The notes beneath the pieces were generated by a model, which made no database searches, was not told the DNA's origin, and was given only the letters and a program-made list of their open reading frames with translations. A stretch of 64,000 nucleotides of DNA from Pontibacter sp. E15-1 (GTDB lineage Bacteria; Bacteroidota; Bacteroidia; Cytophagales; Hymenobacteraceae), in the NCBI RefSeq assembly GCF_022601975.1, contig NZ_JAKVIR010000004.1, positions 174,072 through 238,071 of the forward strand. The letters run 5' to 3'. Position numbers and translations under genes: made by a program. Shown one piece after another: positions 34,009-42,838 of the stretch; position 1 is the first letter of the stretch; every line of letters starts with the position of its first letter.

Positions 34009-35133
34009 ATGAACAACCCCATCTGGATCATGACCTCGGCTTTTGATCAGCTGAGCTTAGACGACGTTATCGCGAGGGCGCAGGAAACCGGCGTGCAGGG
34101 CCTGGATGTGTGCGTGTTCCGGAAGGACGGCACCCGCGATGACTTTGTGGCGACCCACCTCGATTATGAGAACTTCGGCCTGGAGGATGCAAAGAAGCTG
34201 CTCGATAAGTTTAACGGGGCGCGGCTGCGGCTGTCGCTGGGGGCGTTTGATAACCTGATTGGCGGCGACCCGGCACAGCGCGTGAAAAACCAGAACCACC
34301 TGCTCCGCCTCATCCGGATGGCGCACCTGCTCGGCGGCGATGCCAACGATGTGAAAGTCGGCACCTTTGTGGGGTATAACCACGAGCTGGGCAACCAGGA
34401 AAACGGCTTCCAGAAAAACCTGGAGGAGTATGCGCGCGTGTTTGCCCCCATCATCCGGTATGCCGAGGACCTGGGCGTGACGGTGCTCTATGAGAACTGC
34501 CCGATGGAAGGCTGGCGCCCCGCCGGCTATACCAGCACCTTCAACAACCTGACCGGCGTGCTTGCCGCCCGCAAACTGATGTATGAGCTGATTCCGAGCA
34601 AGGCCCACGGCGAGATCTACGACCCCTCGCACGACGTGTGGCAGCACGTGGACCCGAGCGAGGTGATTCGGCATACGGATATGGCCCGCCTACACCGCAT
34701 CCATGTAAAGGCTACCCGCCGGGGCAACAGCGTGCACTGGGGCAATATGTACCCAAAGCAGCACGTGGACGCCGACCTGGCGAAACGCGCCGGCGTACCC
34801 ATCCCGTCAAACGCGTGGGACCGCCACAACTACGAGGCCATGCTCCCCGGCTTCGGCGGCTCCGACAGCATGGACTGGCGAAATTTCGTGCAGACGCTGC
34901 AGCAACAGGGCTTCACTGGCCCTTTCGAGATCGAGAACGAAGCGGCACTGTCGAAGGGAACGGGCAATATGGGAGCTATTATGCAAGGCTTTAAAGCCAC
35001 CACCCTCAACCTGGCCCCGATGCTCTGGCCACTCACGGAGCAGGGGTACCAGTATGATCAGAAAAATTACCGGGAGCTGCAGCAAACGGTAAGCAAAGAC
35101 ATACCGGTGAAGACGATGGCGGAACTAGGGTAG
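34009..35133 (+). CDS. Cytosolic sugar phosphate isomerase/epimerase-like TIM barrel
   Basis: The 374-residue product has no signal peptide. It shows the xylose isomerase-like superfamily pattern: VLYENCPMEGW, EIYDPSHDVWQHVDPSEVI, RIHVKATRRGN and PFEIENEAALSKG supply Glu, Asp, His and Glu residues for a divalent metal. It is longer than the secreted relative at 1679 and not closely similar. It may act on a sugar released by the downstream glycosidases. A 712-base repeat-rich spacer separates it from the iron operon. Confidence 0.85.
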   Translation: MNNPIWIMTSAFDQLSLDDVIARAQETGVQGLDVCVFRKDGTRDDFVATHLDYENFGLEDAKKLLDKFNGARLRLSLGAFDNLIGGDPAQRVKNQNHLLRLIRMAHLLGGDANDVKVGTFVGYNHELGNQENGFQKNLEEYARVFAPIIRYAEDLGVTVLYENCPMEGWRPAGYTSTFNNLTGVLAARKLMYELIPSKAHGEIYDPSHDVWQHVDPSEVIRHTDMARLHRIHVKATRRGNSVHWGNMYPKQHVDADLAKRAGVPIPSNAWDRHNYEAMLPGFGGSDSMDWRNFVQTLQQQGFTGPFEIENEAALSKGTGNMGAIMQGFKATTLNLAPMLWPLTEQGYQYDQKNYRELQQTVSKDIPVKTMAELG

Positions 35134-35192
35134 AGGCAGGTATGCCAGCTGATGGCCATACCCTGCTGGCGAAAGTATGTAGAGCCGGGCAG

Positions 35193-35987
35193 CTAGGGCC
35201 CGGCGTTTCCGTCTTCTTCCTCCGCCGTGTCTGGAGTGTCCTGTTCTTTGGGGGGCAAGCCTTTTACCGTGTAGTCTCTCCAGAAACTCTCTATTTCCTG
35301 GTAGGTGTCGGCATTGCTGGCGCTGCCGTTGTCGGCCTGGTATATTTCTGTGGGGGGAGGTTGCGGGAGATCGTTTTTTTCGGGCGTGTCGGTACTCTGG
35401 CTTGCATTAAAGGAAATAGTGGAGGCAGCCGCAATGAATATAACCGCCCGTTCGATGGCCGCAAGCACCTTCTTCACCGGAAACTTGTCGTTCAGCCTTC
35501 TCCACAAGGTATGGTTTTCGCGGTGATGCGTGTATACCTCATTCGGGAAAACGCTGAGGATACCCCGCGCATTGCCTGCGTAGCCGCACAGGGCCGTGGA
35601 CAGGTGCTCCACCTTCGCCTTTACCTCCTTGCCTGTGCCGGCAGCGCTGCCTACTTTTCCTTCTTCAATCGCTTTCCGGGCATCAGACAAAAGCTGTTGG
35701 GGCGGCGGCGGGCCGGTATACCCGATCTTTTGCAGGATACTGGCATTTACGGGCAGCACCACGTTGTCAAAATCATAGGAGGCTTCTGCGGGCACTTCCG
35801 CCCGGTCCTTGTCCACCCACTCCCAAAAGCTGTCTTCCACCAGCAAGTGGTTCAGGCTTGAGCAGGCAAGCTCGGCGGCCTCCAGCAGCAGGTAATCCAC
35901 GCCCTTAGTCCAGCCGTTCTCGTGGCGCTGTTTCAAAAGCCCGTTGATCGAGTTCAGATCTTTTATGTAGCTGTCGTATTTTAACAT
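35193..35987 (-). CDS. Protein of unknown function with helical N-part and acidic tail
   Basis: No family is recognised for this 264-residue product. Residues 1-165 look helical and soluble, with LLKQRHENGWTKGVDYLLLE and HHRENHTLWRRLNDKFPVKK. A stretch KKVLAAIERAVIFIAAASTI (about 167-186) could be one membrane helix. The tail after residue 190 is Pro/Glu/Asp-rich and low in complexity (TPEKNDLPQPPPTE, DTPDTAEEEDGNAGP). It may be a membrane-tethered protein, with the acidic tail on the other side. It is transcribed against both neighbours and stands alone. Confidence 0.6.
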   Translation of the reverse strand: MLKYDSYIKDLNSINGLLKQRHENGWTKGVDYLLLEAAELACSSLNHLLVEDSFWEWVDKDRAEVPAEASYDFDNVVLPVNASILQKIGYTGPPPPQQLLSDARKAIEEGKVGSAAGTGKEVKAKVEHLSTALCGYAGNARGILSVFPNEVYTHHRENHTLWRRLNDKFPVKKVLAAIERAVIFIAAASTISFNASQSTDTPEKNDLPQPPPTEIYQADNGSASNADTYQEIESFWRDYTVKGLPPKEQDTPDTAEEEDGNAGP

Positions 35988-36453
35988 GGTGCTTCAAACA
36001 AACACAGCAACGCGTCTTTTCTTTCCGTTTCGCTGGCGGGTGTGCCAGGGCATGGCTGTATGATTTTCCTCCAATCAGTTTTCGGGCGCGGAAATGCGGG
36101 TGAGAGGGTATGGCAGCAGCTGTTCCTGACTTTCCATGCTTGCGCACGAAAAGTGACTGCCGGAAATACGCTTGGTTAGTATACGGAAATAAAATATGGT
36201 TTGTGTTGATTTTCAGAAGCTTATACCTAAAAAAGAAGAGGCTTTAGGTTCTGGATGAAGAAGCGTTTTCCGTTTCCGGCTATACCTACCCAAAAGAGCG
36301 AGTCAGCAAGGTCGCGTCTTCCTCGTAAAGCAGAAAACGGACACAGGGTATAAATTGGGATAAATACTTCTTAAAAAAATCAATAAAGAAATTTTAGTTT
36401 TTAAAAAGTTTGTTAACTTGTTCACACCCTTTAAAGAATAGCCCAATATTTTG
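35988..36453. other. 466-base non-coding spacer upstream of ROK gene
   Basis: The last 100 bases before the ROK gene are very AT-rich (many A and T runs), consistent with a promoter, but no TAnnTTTG box with proper spacing is clear. No gene, palindrome or repeat is seen in the rest. Confidence 0.5.
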
Positions 36454-37686
36454 ATGGATCAGAAAGTAATGCCAGACAAGCAGGAGATATATAAGCGGAA
36501 CGTGATCAAGCAACTGTACTTCGCCGGGGAGCTCTCCTGTGCCGACCTTAGCGTCCTCACCCAGAAAAGCGTGCCCCTCACGGCGCGGGTGCTGAACGAG
36601 CTGATCAGCGAGGGAGCTGTGGTCGAGAAAGGATACGCCACGTCCACGGGCGGCAGGAGGCCCCAGATGTATTCCCTGAAGCCAGACCTGCTATATGTGG
36701 TCTCGGTGGCGATGGACCAGCTGGTGACGCGCATCACGCTGCTGGACATGCACAACACCTACGTGGGCGAGGTGCAGCTGATTGAGCTGCCGCTGGCCAA
36801 CAACCCGGATGCCTTGGCGCAGCTAACTCGCCATTTGCAGGAGTACATCCGGCAGACCGGGATTCCGAGGGAGAAGATCATCGGCGTGGGCATCGGAATG
36901 CCCGGCTTTGTGGATGTGACCAAAGGCGTGAACCACTCTTTCCTGAAAACGGACCAGGGCAGTATCGTCAGCTACATAGAGGCTGCCATCGAAATCCCGG
37001 TGCTGATCGACAACGACTCCAGCCTGGTGGCGCTGGCTGAGCAGAAGCTGGGGGCGGCCAAGGGCAGGCAGAATGTGATGGTGCTGAGCATTGGCTGGGG
37101 CATTGGCCTGGGTATGATCCTGAACGGTTCCTTGTTCAGGGGGCACAACGGCTTTGCCGGAGAGTTCAGCCATATCCCCCTCTTCTCGAACAACAAGCTG
37201 TGCAGCTGCGGCAAAAGTGGCTGCCTCGAAACGGAGACCTCCCTGCTTGTGGTGGCCGAAAAAGCCATCAAGGGCTTGAAAGAGGGTAAAGTGTCGATGC
37301 TGCAGGGGCTCACGCTGGACACTATGGAGCAAGTTTCCAACGCCATCATGGAGGCCGCGCTGAAGGGCGACAGGTTTGCCATCGAGCTGTTTTCAGAGAC
37401 GGCCTATAACATTGGCCGGGGCGTGGCCACGCTCATTCACCTGCTGAACCCGGAGCTGATTGTGCTGAGCGGCCGCGGCTCGTTGGCCGGAAAGCTCTGG
37501 ATGGCCCCCATACAGCAGGCGATCAACGAGCACTGTATTCCGAAGATCGCCGAAAACACCGCCATCGAAATCTCCTCCCTGGGCTATCAGGCAGAGATAA
37601 TCGGCGGGGCGGCCCTCGTGATGGACCACTACGACACGCTGGATACCGTGAGCGAACGACCGGGGGGCAACCTCATGCTGGCATAG
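36454..37686 (+). CDS. ROK-family transcriptional regulator
   Basis: From ATG 36454 the product has 410 residues (a TTG three bases before is the alternative). Residues 11-70 form a winged helix (KRNVIKQLYFAGELSCADLS, VLNELISEGAVVEKG). The ROK sugar-kinase-like part follows, with VLIDNDSSLVALAEQ, NVMVLSIGWGIGLGMI and a zinc motif CSCGKSGCLE. Such NagC/XylR-like proteins bind a sugar or amino sugar and repress catabolic genes. Position at the head of the AspG-CutC-GH29 run suggests a GlcNAc or related ligand. Confidence 0.9.
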   Translation: MDQKVMPDKQEIYKRNVIKQLYFAGELSCADLSVLTQKSVPLTARVLNELISEGAVVEKGYATSTGGRRPQMYSLKPDLLYVVSVAMDQLVTRITLLDMHNTYVGEVQLIELPLANNPDALAQLTRHLQEYIRQTGIPREKIIGVGIGMPGFVDVTKGVNHSFLKTDQGSIVSYIEAAIEIPVLIDNDSSLVALAEQKLGAAKGRQNVMVLSIGWGIGLGMILNGSLFRGHNGFAGEFSHIPLFSNNKLCSCGKSGCLETETSLLVVAEKAIKGLKEGKVSMLQGLTLDTMEQVSNAIMEAALKGDRFAIELFSETAYNIGRGVATLIHLLNPELIVLSGRGSLAGKLWMAPIQQAINEHCIPKIAENTAIEISSLGYQAEIIGGAALVMDHYDTLDTVSERPGGNLMLA

Positions 37687-37718
37687 CAAGCGCATCCCAT
37701 ACCCCTAACAAAAAATCA

Positions 37719-37829
37719 ATGTTTCACACTTTAACCTGCTTGATGCTCTGGGCCATACCCGCGTGGAGCCAGGAGGTAGACATGCCCCGCATCGACAGTA
37801 TGGCGCGAGGCACAGGGGGTATAAAATAG
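37719..37829 (+). CDS. Small ORF, 36 residues, signal-peptide-like
   Basis: ATG 37719 opens a frame that reads MFHTLTCLMLWAIPAWSQ then EVDMPRIDSMARGTGGIK and stops at TAG 37827. The first 18 residues look like a signal peptide with an AWSQ cleavage site. It may be a tiny secreted peptide or the decayed front end of a lost secreted protein between the ROK and AspG genes. Conservation is unknown. Confidence 0.35.
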   Translation: MFHTLTCLMLWAIPAWSQEVDMPRIDSMARGTGGIK

Positions 37830-37854
37830 GTAACAAATTAGCAAGCAGACATAT

Positions 37855-38832
37855 ATGAGTAGCAGACGAAAGTTTATGAAATTATCCGCTTTAAGCGCGA
37901 CGTTGCTGGGCACGGGCTTCCACTTTGAGAAAGCGTTTGGCGGCTCGCTGGGCAGAGCGAAAAGCAACAAGCCTGTCGTGATTTCGACCTGGGACCACGG
38001 CATGCCCGCCAACGAGGCGGCCTGGAAGATCCTGTCTAAAAGCGGCAGTGCCCTGGACGCGGTGGAGGCGGGCGTGCGCGTGCCCGAAGGCGACCCCAAG
38101 GTGCGCACCGTAGGGTATGGCGGCTATCCTGACCGGGAAGGCCGCGTAACCCTCGACGCCTGCATCATGGACAAGGACAGCAACTGCGGTTCGGTGGCTT
38201 TTCTGCAGCACATCAAGCACCCGATCTCGGTGGCCCGCAAGGTGATGGAAGACACGCCGCACGTGATGCTGGTAGGAGAAGGCGCGCTGCAGTTTGCCCT
38301 GGCAAAGGGTTTTAAGAAGGAGAACCTCTTAACGCCCGCCTCTGAAAAAGACTGGAAAAACTGGCTCAAAGAGTCGAAGTACAAGCCGGTCATCAACATC
38401 GAGAACCACGACACCATCGGGATGCTGGCCCTCGACGCCAACGGCGACCTGGCCGGTGCCTGCACCACCAGCGGGGCTTCCTACAAAATGCACGGCCGCG
38501 TGGGCGATTCCCCCATCATTGGCGCGGGCCTGTTTGTGGACAACGAGATCGGCGCGGCCACGGCAACTGGCTTGGGCGAAGCCGTGATCCGGATGGTGGG
38601 CAGCCACCTGGTAGTGGAACTGATGCGGCAGGGCAACTCGCCGGAAGATGCCTGCCGCCTGGCAGTGGAGCGCATCATCGCCAAGCAAAAAGACGTGAAA
38701 GACCTGCAGGTGGGCTTTATCGCCCTGAACAAAAACGGGGAGTATGGCGGCTACTGCATTCACAAAGGCTTTAACTACGCCATACAGGATGCCTCCGGGA
38801 AAAAGCTGATCGATGGAAAGTACAAGCTCTAA
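37855..38832 (+). CDS. N4-(beta-N-acetylglucosaminyl)-L-asparaginase, Tat-exported
   Basis: The 325-residue Ntn hydrolase opens with a twin-arginine signal (SSRRKFMKLSALSATLLG). The autoproteolytic and catalytic Thr187 sits in NHDTIGMLALD; GRVGDSPIIGAGLFVDNEIG is the substrate-binding loop. The arrangement is that of glycosylasparaginase, which splits the GlcNAc-Asn bond of N-glycans after the peptide is trimmed. A related isoaspartyl-peptidase lies at 62828. The CutC gene starts 20 bases before its stop, so translation is coupled, and a fucosidase lies downstream. Confidence 0.9.
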   Translation: MSSRRKFMKLSALSATLLGTGFHFEKAFGGSLGRAKSNKPVVISTWDHGMPANEAAWKILSKSGSALDAVEAGVRVPEGDPKVRTVGYGGYPDREGRVTLDACIMDKDSNCGSVAFLQHIKHPISVARKVMEDTPHVMLVGEGALQFALAKGFKKENLLTPASEKDWKNWLKESKYKPVINIENHDTIGMLALDANGDLAGACTTSGASYKMHGRVGDSPIIGAGLFVDNEIGAATATGLGEAVIRMVGSHLVVELMRQGNSPEDACRLAVERIIAKQKDVKDLQVGFIALNKNGEYGGYCIHKGFNYAIQDASGKKLIDGKYKL

Positions 38833-39577
38833 GCAGGAACTGACGCTGGAGATCTGCATCGACTCCGTTGCCTCGGCCATGGCGGCACAGCAGGGAGGCG
38901 CTCACCGGGTAGAGCTGTGCGATTACCTGGCCGGTGGTGGCACCACGCCCAGCGCCGGTATGATCGAGGTTGTCCGGAAGCATCTATCCATCGGCCTGCA
39001 CGTGCTGATACGCCCGCGCAGAGGCGATTTCCTGTACTCAGAGCAGGAGTTCGAGATCATGAAAAAGGACATTGCGGTATGCAAAGCGCTGGGCGCCGAC
39101 GGCGTCGTGATCGGGATGCTGCACAAAGACGGCACAATAGACACCGCCCGCACGCAGGAGCTGATCGCGGCGGCCGGTACCATGAGCGTTACCTTTCACC
39201 GGGCCTTCGACCTGACACCCGACCCCTACCGGGCGCTGGATGATTTGCTGCAACTGCAGGTGCATCGCCTGCTCACGTCGGGCCAGCAGGAAACGGCGCT
39301 GCAGGGCGCATCCCTGATCCGGGAGCTGCACGAGCGGGCGTCCGGGAAGCTGATCGTGATGCCGGGAAGCGGGGTGAAGCCAGAGAACGTCCGGGAGATC
39401 GTGGACAGAACCGGCGTGAGCGAGGTGCATGCCTCCGTCCGGAAGCCGATAGAAAGTGATATGCTGTTCCGCAAAGATTATCCACCCATGTCCGGCAGCA
39501 GCAACGTGTCAGAGTTTGAGCAGTTGGTAGCCGATGCGGAGCAGGTAAAGGCGATGCGTAAAGTCTTTGAAGTATAG
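38813..39577 (+). CDS. cutC: Copper homeostasis protein CutC
   Basis: This 254-residue TIM barrel of the CutC family has the full pattern: LEICIDSVASAMAAQQGGAH, VELCDYLAGGGTTPSAG, HVLIRPRRGDFLYS, GVVIGMLHKDGTID, TFHRAFDLT and LIVMPGSGVKPENV. CutC was named for copper tolerance, but in Bacteroidota it is repeatedly found with AspG and glycosidase genes, so a role in glycan or sugar metabolism is likely. The start overlaps the AspG gene by 20 bases. Confidence 0.93.
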   Translation: MESTSSKQELTLEICIDSVASAMAAQQGGAHRVELCDYLAGGGTTPSAGMIEVVRKHLSIGLHVLIRPRRGDFLYSEQEFEIMKKDIAVCKALGADGVVIGMLHKDGTIDTARTQELIAAAGTMSVTFHRAFDLTPDPYRALDDLLQLQVHRLLTSGQQETALQGASLIRELHERASGKLIVMPGSGVKPENVREIVDRTGVSEVHASVRKPIESDMLFRKDYPPMSGSSNVSEFEQLVADAEQVKAMRKVFEV

Positions 39578-39624
39578 CCGAAGTATAAAAGCACTGCCAG
39601 CGCAGGTATGGCTCTTGCGGGCCA

Positions 39625-39643
39625 GTCGGGTTGCAAACCCGAC
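39625..39643. repeat. Intergenic palindrome GTCGGGTTGCAAACCCGAC
   Basis: A perfect 19-base palindrome preceded by GGGCCA; a related one with a different stem (GTCGAGTCACAGACTCGAC) is at 59922, and others at 11513. The stems differ but stay paired. Confidence 0.55.
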
Positions 39644-39768
39644 AGTATGAAAGGACAGAGGTCTGAAGACTTGCGCCATAGTATCACCAAAGTACCAATA
39701 GGGATATATGCGAAGCAGTATGGCTTCAGCGCCGGGAGCATAGAAGCCAGCGCACATTTACATTTGAT

Positions 39769-41619
39769 ATGATAAAAAAGCACACGTTATTATTCTTCAT
39801 CTTCTTTGTTCTCAGCGGCCATGTTGCCTCTGCGCAGGTCAGAAATGCCACGCCGCAGGACAGCACTAAAATGCAGTGGTTCGGCGACGCCAAGCTCGGG
39901 ATCTTTATCCACTGGGGCATCTACGCAGTGAACGGGATTCCGGAGTCGTGGTCGTTTTTCAACAACTACATCAGCCACACGGATTATATGAAGCAGCTCG
40001 ACGGGTTCACGGCGGCAAAGTACAAACCGGAAGAGTGGGCCAGGCTGATCAAAGCCTCCGGGGCGCGCTATGCCGTCATCACCACCAAGCACCACGACGG
40101 CGTGGCGCTCTGGGACAGCCGGATGGGCGGCATCAATACCAAAAGCCATACCCCCGCGCGGCAGGATGTGCTCACGCCGTTTGTAAAAGCGCTGCGGAAG
40201 GAAAACCTGAAAACCGGCCTCTACTTCTCGCTGCCCGACTGGAGCTACCCGGACTATGACGTGGCATCGCGCACGAAAAAACGCTATACCCTGGCACAAG
40301 AGCCGCGCCGCTGGGAGAAGTTCCGGACATACTATCAGGGCCAGCTCCGGGAGCTTTCCGAGCGCTACAACCCCGACCTGTACTGGTTCGACGGCGACTG
40401 GGAGCACAGCGCCGAAGAGTGGGAGTCGGGGCAGGTGCGGGACATGCTGGTGGGCTACAACAAAAACGTGATCATCAACTCCCGCCTGAGCCATTACGGC
40501 GACTACGCCACTCCCGAGCAGGGCGTGCCCGTGATCAGACCCCAGGACCCTTACTGGGAACTCTGCCTGACCATGAACGACTCCTGGGGGTACTCCCCCC
40601 ACGACCGGCATTACAAAAGCCCCAACCAGATCATCCGCACGCTGGCCGACTGCATTGGCAACGGCGGCAACCTGCTGCTGGACATCGGCCCGAAGCCGGA
40701 CGGCACGATACCAGAGGAGCAGGCGGCGATTTTAAAAGAGCTGGGCCGCTGGACGAAGAAACACGAGGAGGCGATTTTCGGCACGGTGGCCGGTATACCG
40801 GAAGGGCACTTCTACGGAAACACCACCCTGTCCAAAGACCGCAGGACTTTATACCTCTTCGTCACCAGTCAGGGAACGGAGTCGGTGCGGGTGCGGGGGC
40901 TGGCATCGCCGGTGAAAGGTATAAAAGTGGTGGGTAACCATACCGCGCTTCCGCATGAAAAGCAGGGCAATGCTATCTTTATCAACGTGCCCGCCAGGGA
41001 GTATGACCCGGAAGTGACCGTGCTGGCGCTAACCTTTGACGAGCCGCTGCGACTGACCTCGCCGGAGCCCGCCAAATTAACGCTGACTGCCCTCCAGAAA
41101 GCGGGTAGGAGCGATGCCGAGCAGGACAGCCGGAGGCTCCGGCTGCTGGCCGATAATGTACAGGCGGGGCACAACCCGTTTCAGCAGACCGCTCTGCAAG
41201 CCGACGGGGAAGGGGTGGCGCAACTGAAACTGAAGGATGCCGAAACAGCGCGCTGGGTACAGCAACACGCCGAAGCCCTTTACCATACCCAACCCGGGCT
41301 TCCGGCGGGCCACTACAACGGAGCCACCGCGTTGTCGGAGGACAGGCAGACGCTGTTCCTTTTTGTGGAAGGGAAGCCCTCGGGGCCGATTGCGATAAAA
41401 GGCCTGAAAAACAAGGTGCAGCGCATCCGGGTGGTGGGCAACGGCACCCTGCTGCCCCACCAGATTTTCAACAAGCAGTACTGGAGCGATATCCCCGGCA
41501 TTGCCTACATCGATGTGCCCGCCGATCTGCTCGACCCGCACCTGACCGTGCTCGCGCTGCTGCTGGACGGTCCGGCAGAACTCTACCGCGAAGACATCAA
41601 ACCCATAGAAAGCAACTAA
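39769..41619 (+). CDS. GH29 alpha-L-fucosidase with two C-terminal domains
   Basis: The 616-residue product has a signal peptide (to ASAQ23). The GH29 barrel spans about 30-340: MQWFGDAKLGIFIHWGIYAV, TTKHHDGVALWDS, then LYWFDGDWE with nucleophile Asp208. After it, residues 342-427 form a beta domain (GIPEGHFYGNTTLSKDRRTL...), and a diverged second copy spans 509-606 (GLPAGHYNGATALSEDRQTL...), joined by an 80-residue linker. One such domain is usual for GH29; two is odd. It should release alpha-linked fucose in the periplasm or at the surface and heads a run with the CBM9 and GHL10-like genes. Confidence 0.92.
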   Translation: MIKKHTLLFFIFFVLSGHVASAQVRNATPQDSTKMQWFGDAKLGIFIHWGIYAVNGIPESWSFFNNYISHTDYMKQLDGFTAAKYKPEEWARLIKASGARYAVITTKHHDGVALWDSRMGGINTKSHTPARQDVLTPFVKALRKENLKTGLYFSLPDWSYPDYDVASRTKKRYTLAQEPRRWEKFRTYYQGQLRELSERYNPDLYWFDGDWEHSAEEWESGQVRDMLVGYNKNVIINSRLSHYGDYATPEQGVPVIRPQDPYWELCLTMNDSWGYSPHDRHYKSPNQIIRTLADCIGNGGNLLLDIGPKPDGTIPEEQAAILKELGRWTKKHEEAIFGTVAGIPEGHFYGNTTLSKDRRTLYLFVTSQGTESVRVRGLASPVKGIKVVGNHTALPHEKQGNAIFINVPAREYDPEVTVLALTFDEPLRLTSPEPAKLTLTALQKAGRSDAEQDSRRLRLLADNVQAGHNPFQQTALQADGEGVAQLKLKDAETARWVQQHAEALYHTQPGLPAGHYNGATALSEDRQTLFLFVEGKPSGPIAIKGLKNKVQRIRVVGNGTLLPHQIFNKQYWSDIPGIAYIDVPADLLDPHLTVLALLLDGPAELYREDIKPIESN

Positions 41620-41641
41620 ACACTACGCCATACCCTATCTT

Positions 41642-42838
41642 TTGAAAACAACGAAATTATACCGGCAGCTCGTCCATACCGTTTCTCAGGCGTTAGGGTA
41701 TAGCCTGGCTTTGGGCCTTGTGCTTATATCCCCAACTGCCCGGGCGCAGGCAACGAAACCGCAGGCTGTCAGGAGTGCCCAACAGGCCGATGTCCCTTTT
41801 AAGGGTCTGGAGCACCTTTTCACGGAGCCGAGGCATTATATCACCACCTTCGCGGCGCAGTCACCCACGATAGACGGGCACCTAAACGAGGAGGTATGGC
41901 AACGGGCAGTCTGGACGGAAATGTTCACCGACATTGAAGGGAGCAAAAAGCCGGAACCGACCTACCCGACGCGCGTGAAGATGACCTGGGACGATGAGTA
42001 CCTCTACATCGCCGCCGAGCTGAAAGAGCCGCATGTATGGGCGAACCTCACCAACCACGACGAGGTGGTATACCACGACAACGACTTCGAGGTATTTCTG
42101 GATCCGGACAACGATACCCACCAGTATTTTGAAGTGGAGGTAAATGCCCGCAACACCGTTTTCGACCTGTTCCTGCCCAAGCCATACCGCAATGGCGGCG
42201 GCGCGCTGATTGCCTGGGACCTGCATGGGCTCAGGTCGGCGGTGCAGGTACAGGGCACGTTAAACGACCCCTCAGACACCGACCAGGGCTGGACGGTGGA
42301 GATGGCCATTCCGTTCCGCTCTGTTTCCATCGGCAACCATACCCTAAAGCCGGAAGACGGCATGCTGTGGCGTATCAACTTTTCGCGGGTGCAGTGGGAC
42401 ACGGAGGTGGTGGATGGCCGGTATGTGAAGCGCCGGAACGCCGCCGGAAAGCCGCTGCCAGAGCACAATTGGGTATGGACGGAGCAGGGCGTCATCAACA
42501 TGCACTACCCGGAGCGGTGGGGCTATTTATACTTCAGCCGCCAGCAGGATGCCAGCGCGCCCGTTGCCTTCGCGTTGCCTTACGCCGAGAAACAGAAGCG
42601 CTATCTGTGGCTTGCCTACTACCGGCAGAAGGCCTATTTCGCGAAGCACGGGCAGTATAGCACCTCCCTGAAGGAACTGGGGATCCCGGACGCAAGCTTA
42701 GCCCTAGACGGCCAGCCCAATGCATTGAAACTGGAAGCCGGCAAGCTGCAGTTTACAGTCGCCATACAGGGGCCGGACGGCCGGGTATGGGGCATCAACC
42801 AAAATGGATTTGTACACACGTTAAAGCGCTTACCATGA
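41642..42838 (+). CDS. Secreted protein with CBM9-like domain
   Basis: Start is TTG 41642: it gives a complete signal peptide ending TARAQ and no ATG exists before the domain. Residues about 60-300 form a carbohydrate-binding family 9-like domain (SPTIDGHLNEEVWQRAVW, MTWDDEYLYIAAELKEP, NDFEVFLDPDNDTHQYFEVE, WTVEMAIPFRSVSIG). The last 80 residues (YYRQKAYFAKHGQYSTSLKE) resemble the tail of type IV pilin-like sequences, perhaps a separate small domain. It is 22 bases after the GH29 gene and overlaps the next by ATGA, so it is part of a translational unit for glycan use. Confidence 0.85.
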   Translation: MKTTKLYRQLVHTVSQALGYSLALGLVLISPTARAQATKPQAVRSAQQADVPFKGLEHLFTEPRHYITTFAAQSPTIDGHLNEEVWQRAVWTEMFTDIEGSKKPEPTYPTRVKMTWDDEYLYIAAELKEPHVWANLTNHDEVVYHDNDFEVFLDPDNDTHQYFEVEVNARNTVFDLFLPKPYRNGGGALIAWDLHGLRSAVQVQGTLNDPSDTDQGWTVEMAIPFRSVSIGNHTLKPEDGMLWRINFSRVQWDTEVVDGRYVKRRNAAGKPLPEHNWVWTEQGVINMHYPERWGYLYFSRQQDASAPVAFALPYAEKQKRYLWLAYYRQKAYFAKHGQYSTSLKELGIPDASLALDGQPNALKLEAGKLQFTVAIQGPDGRVWGINQNGFVHTLKRLP

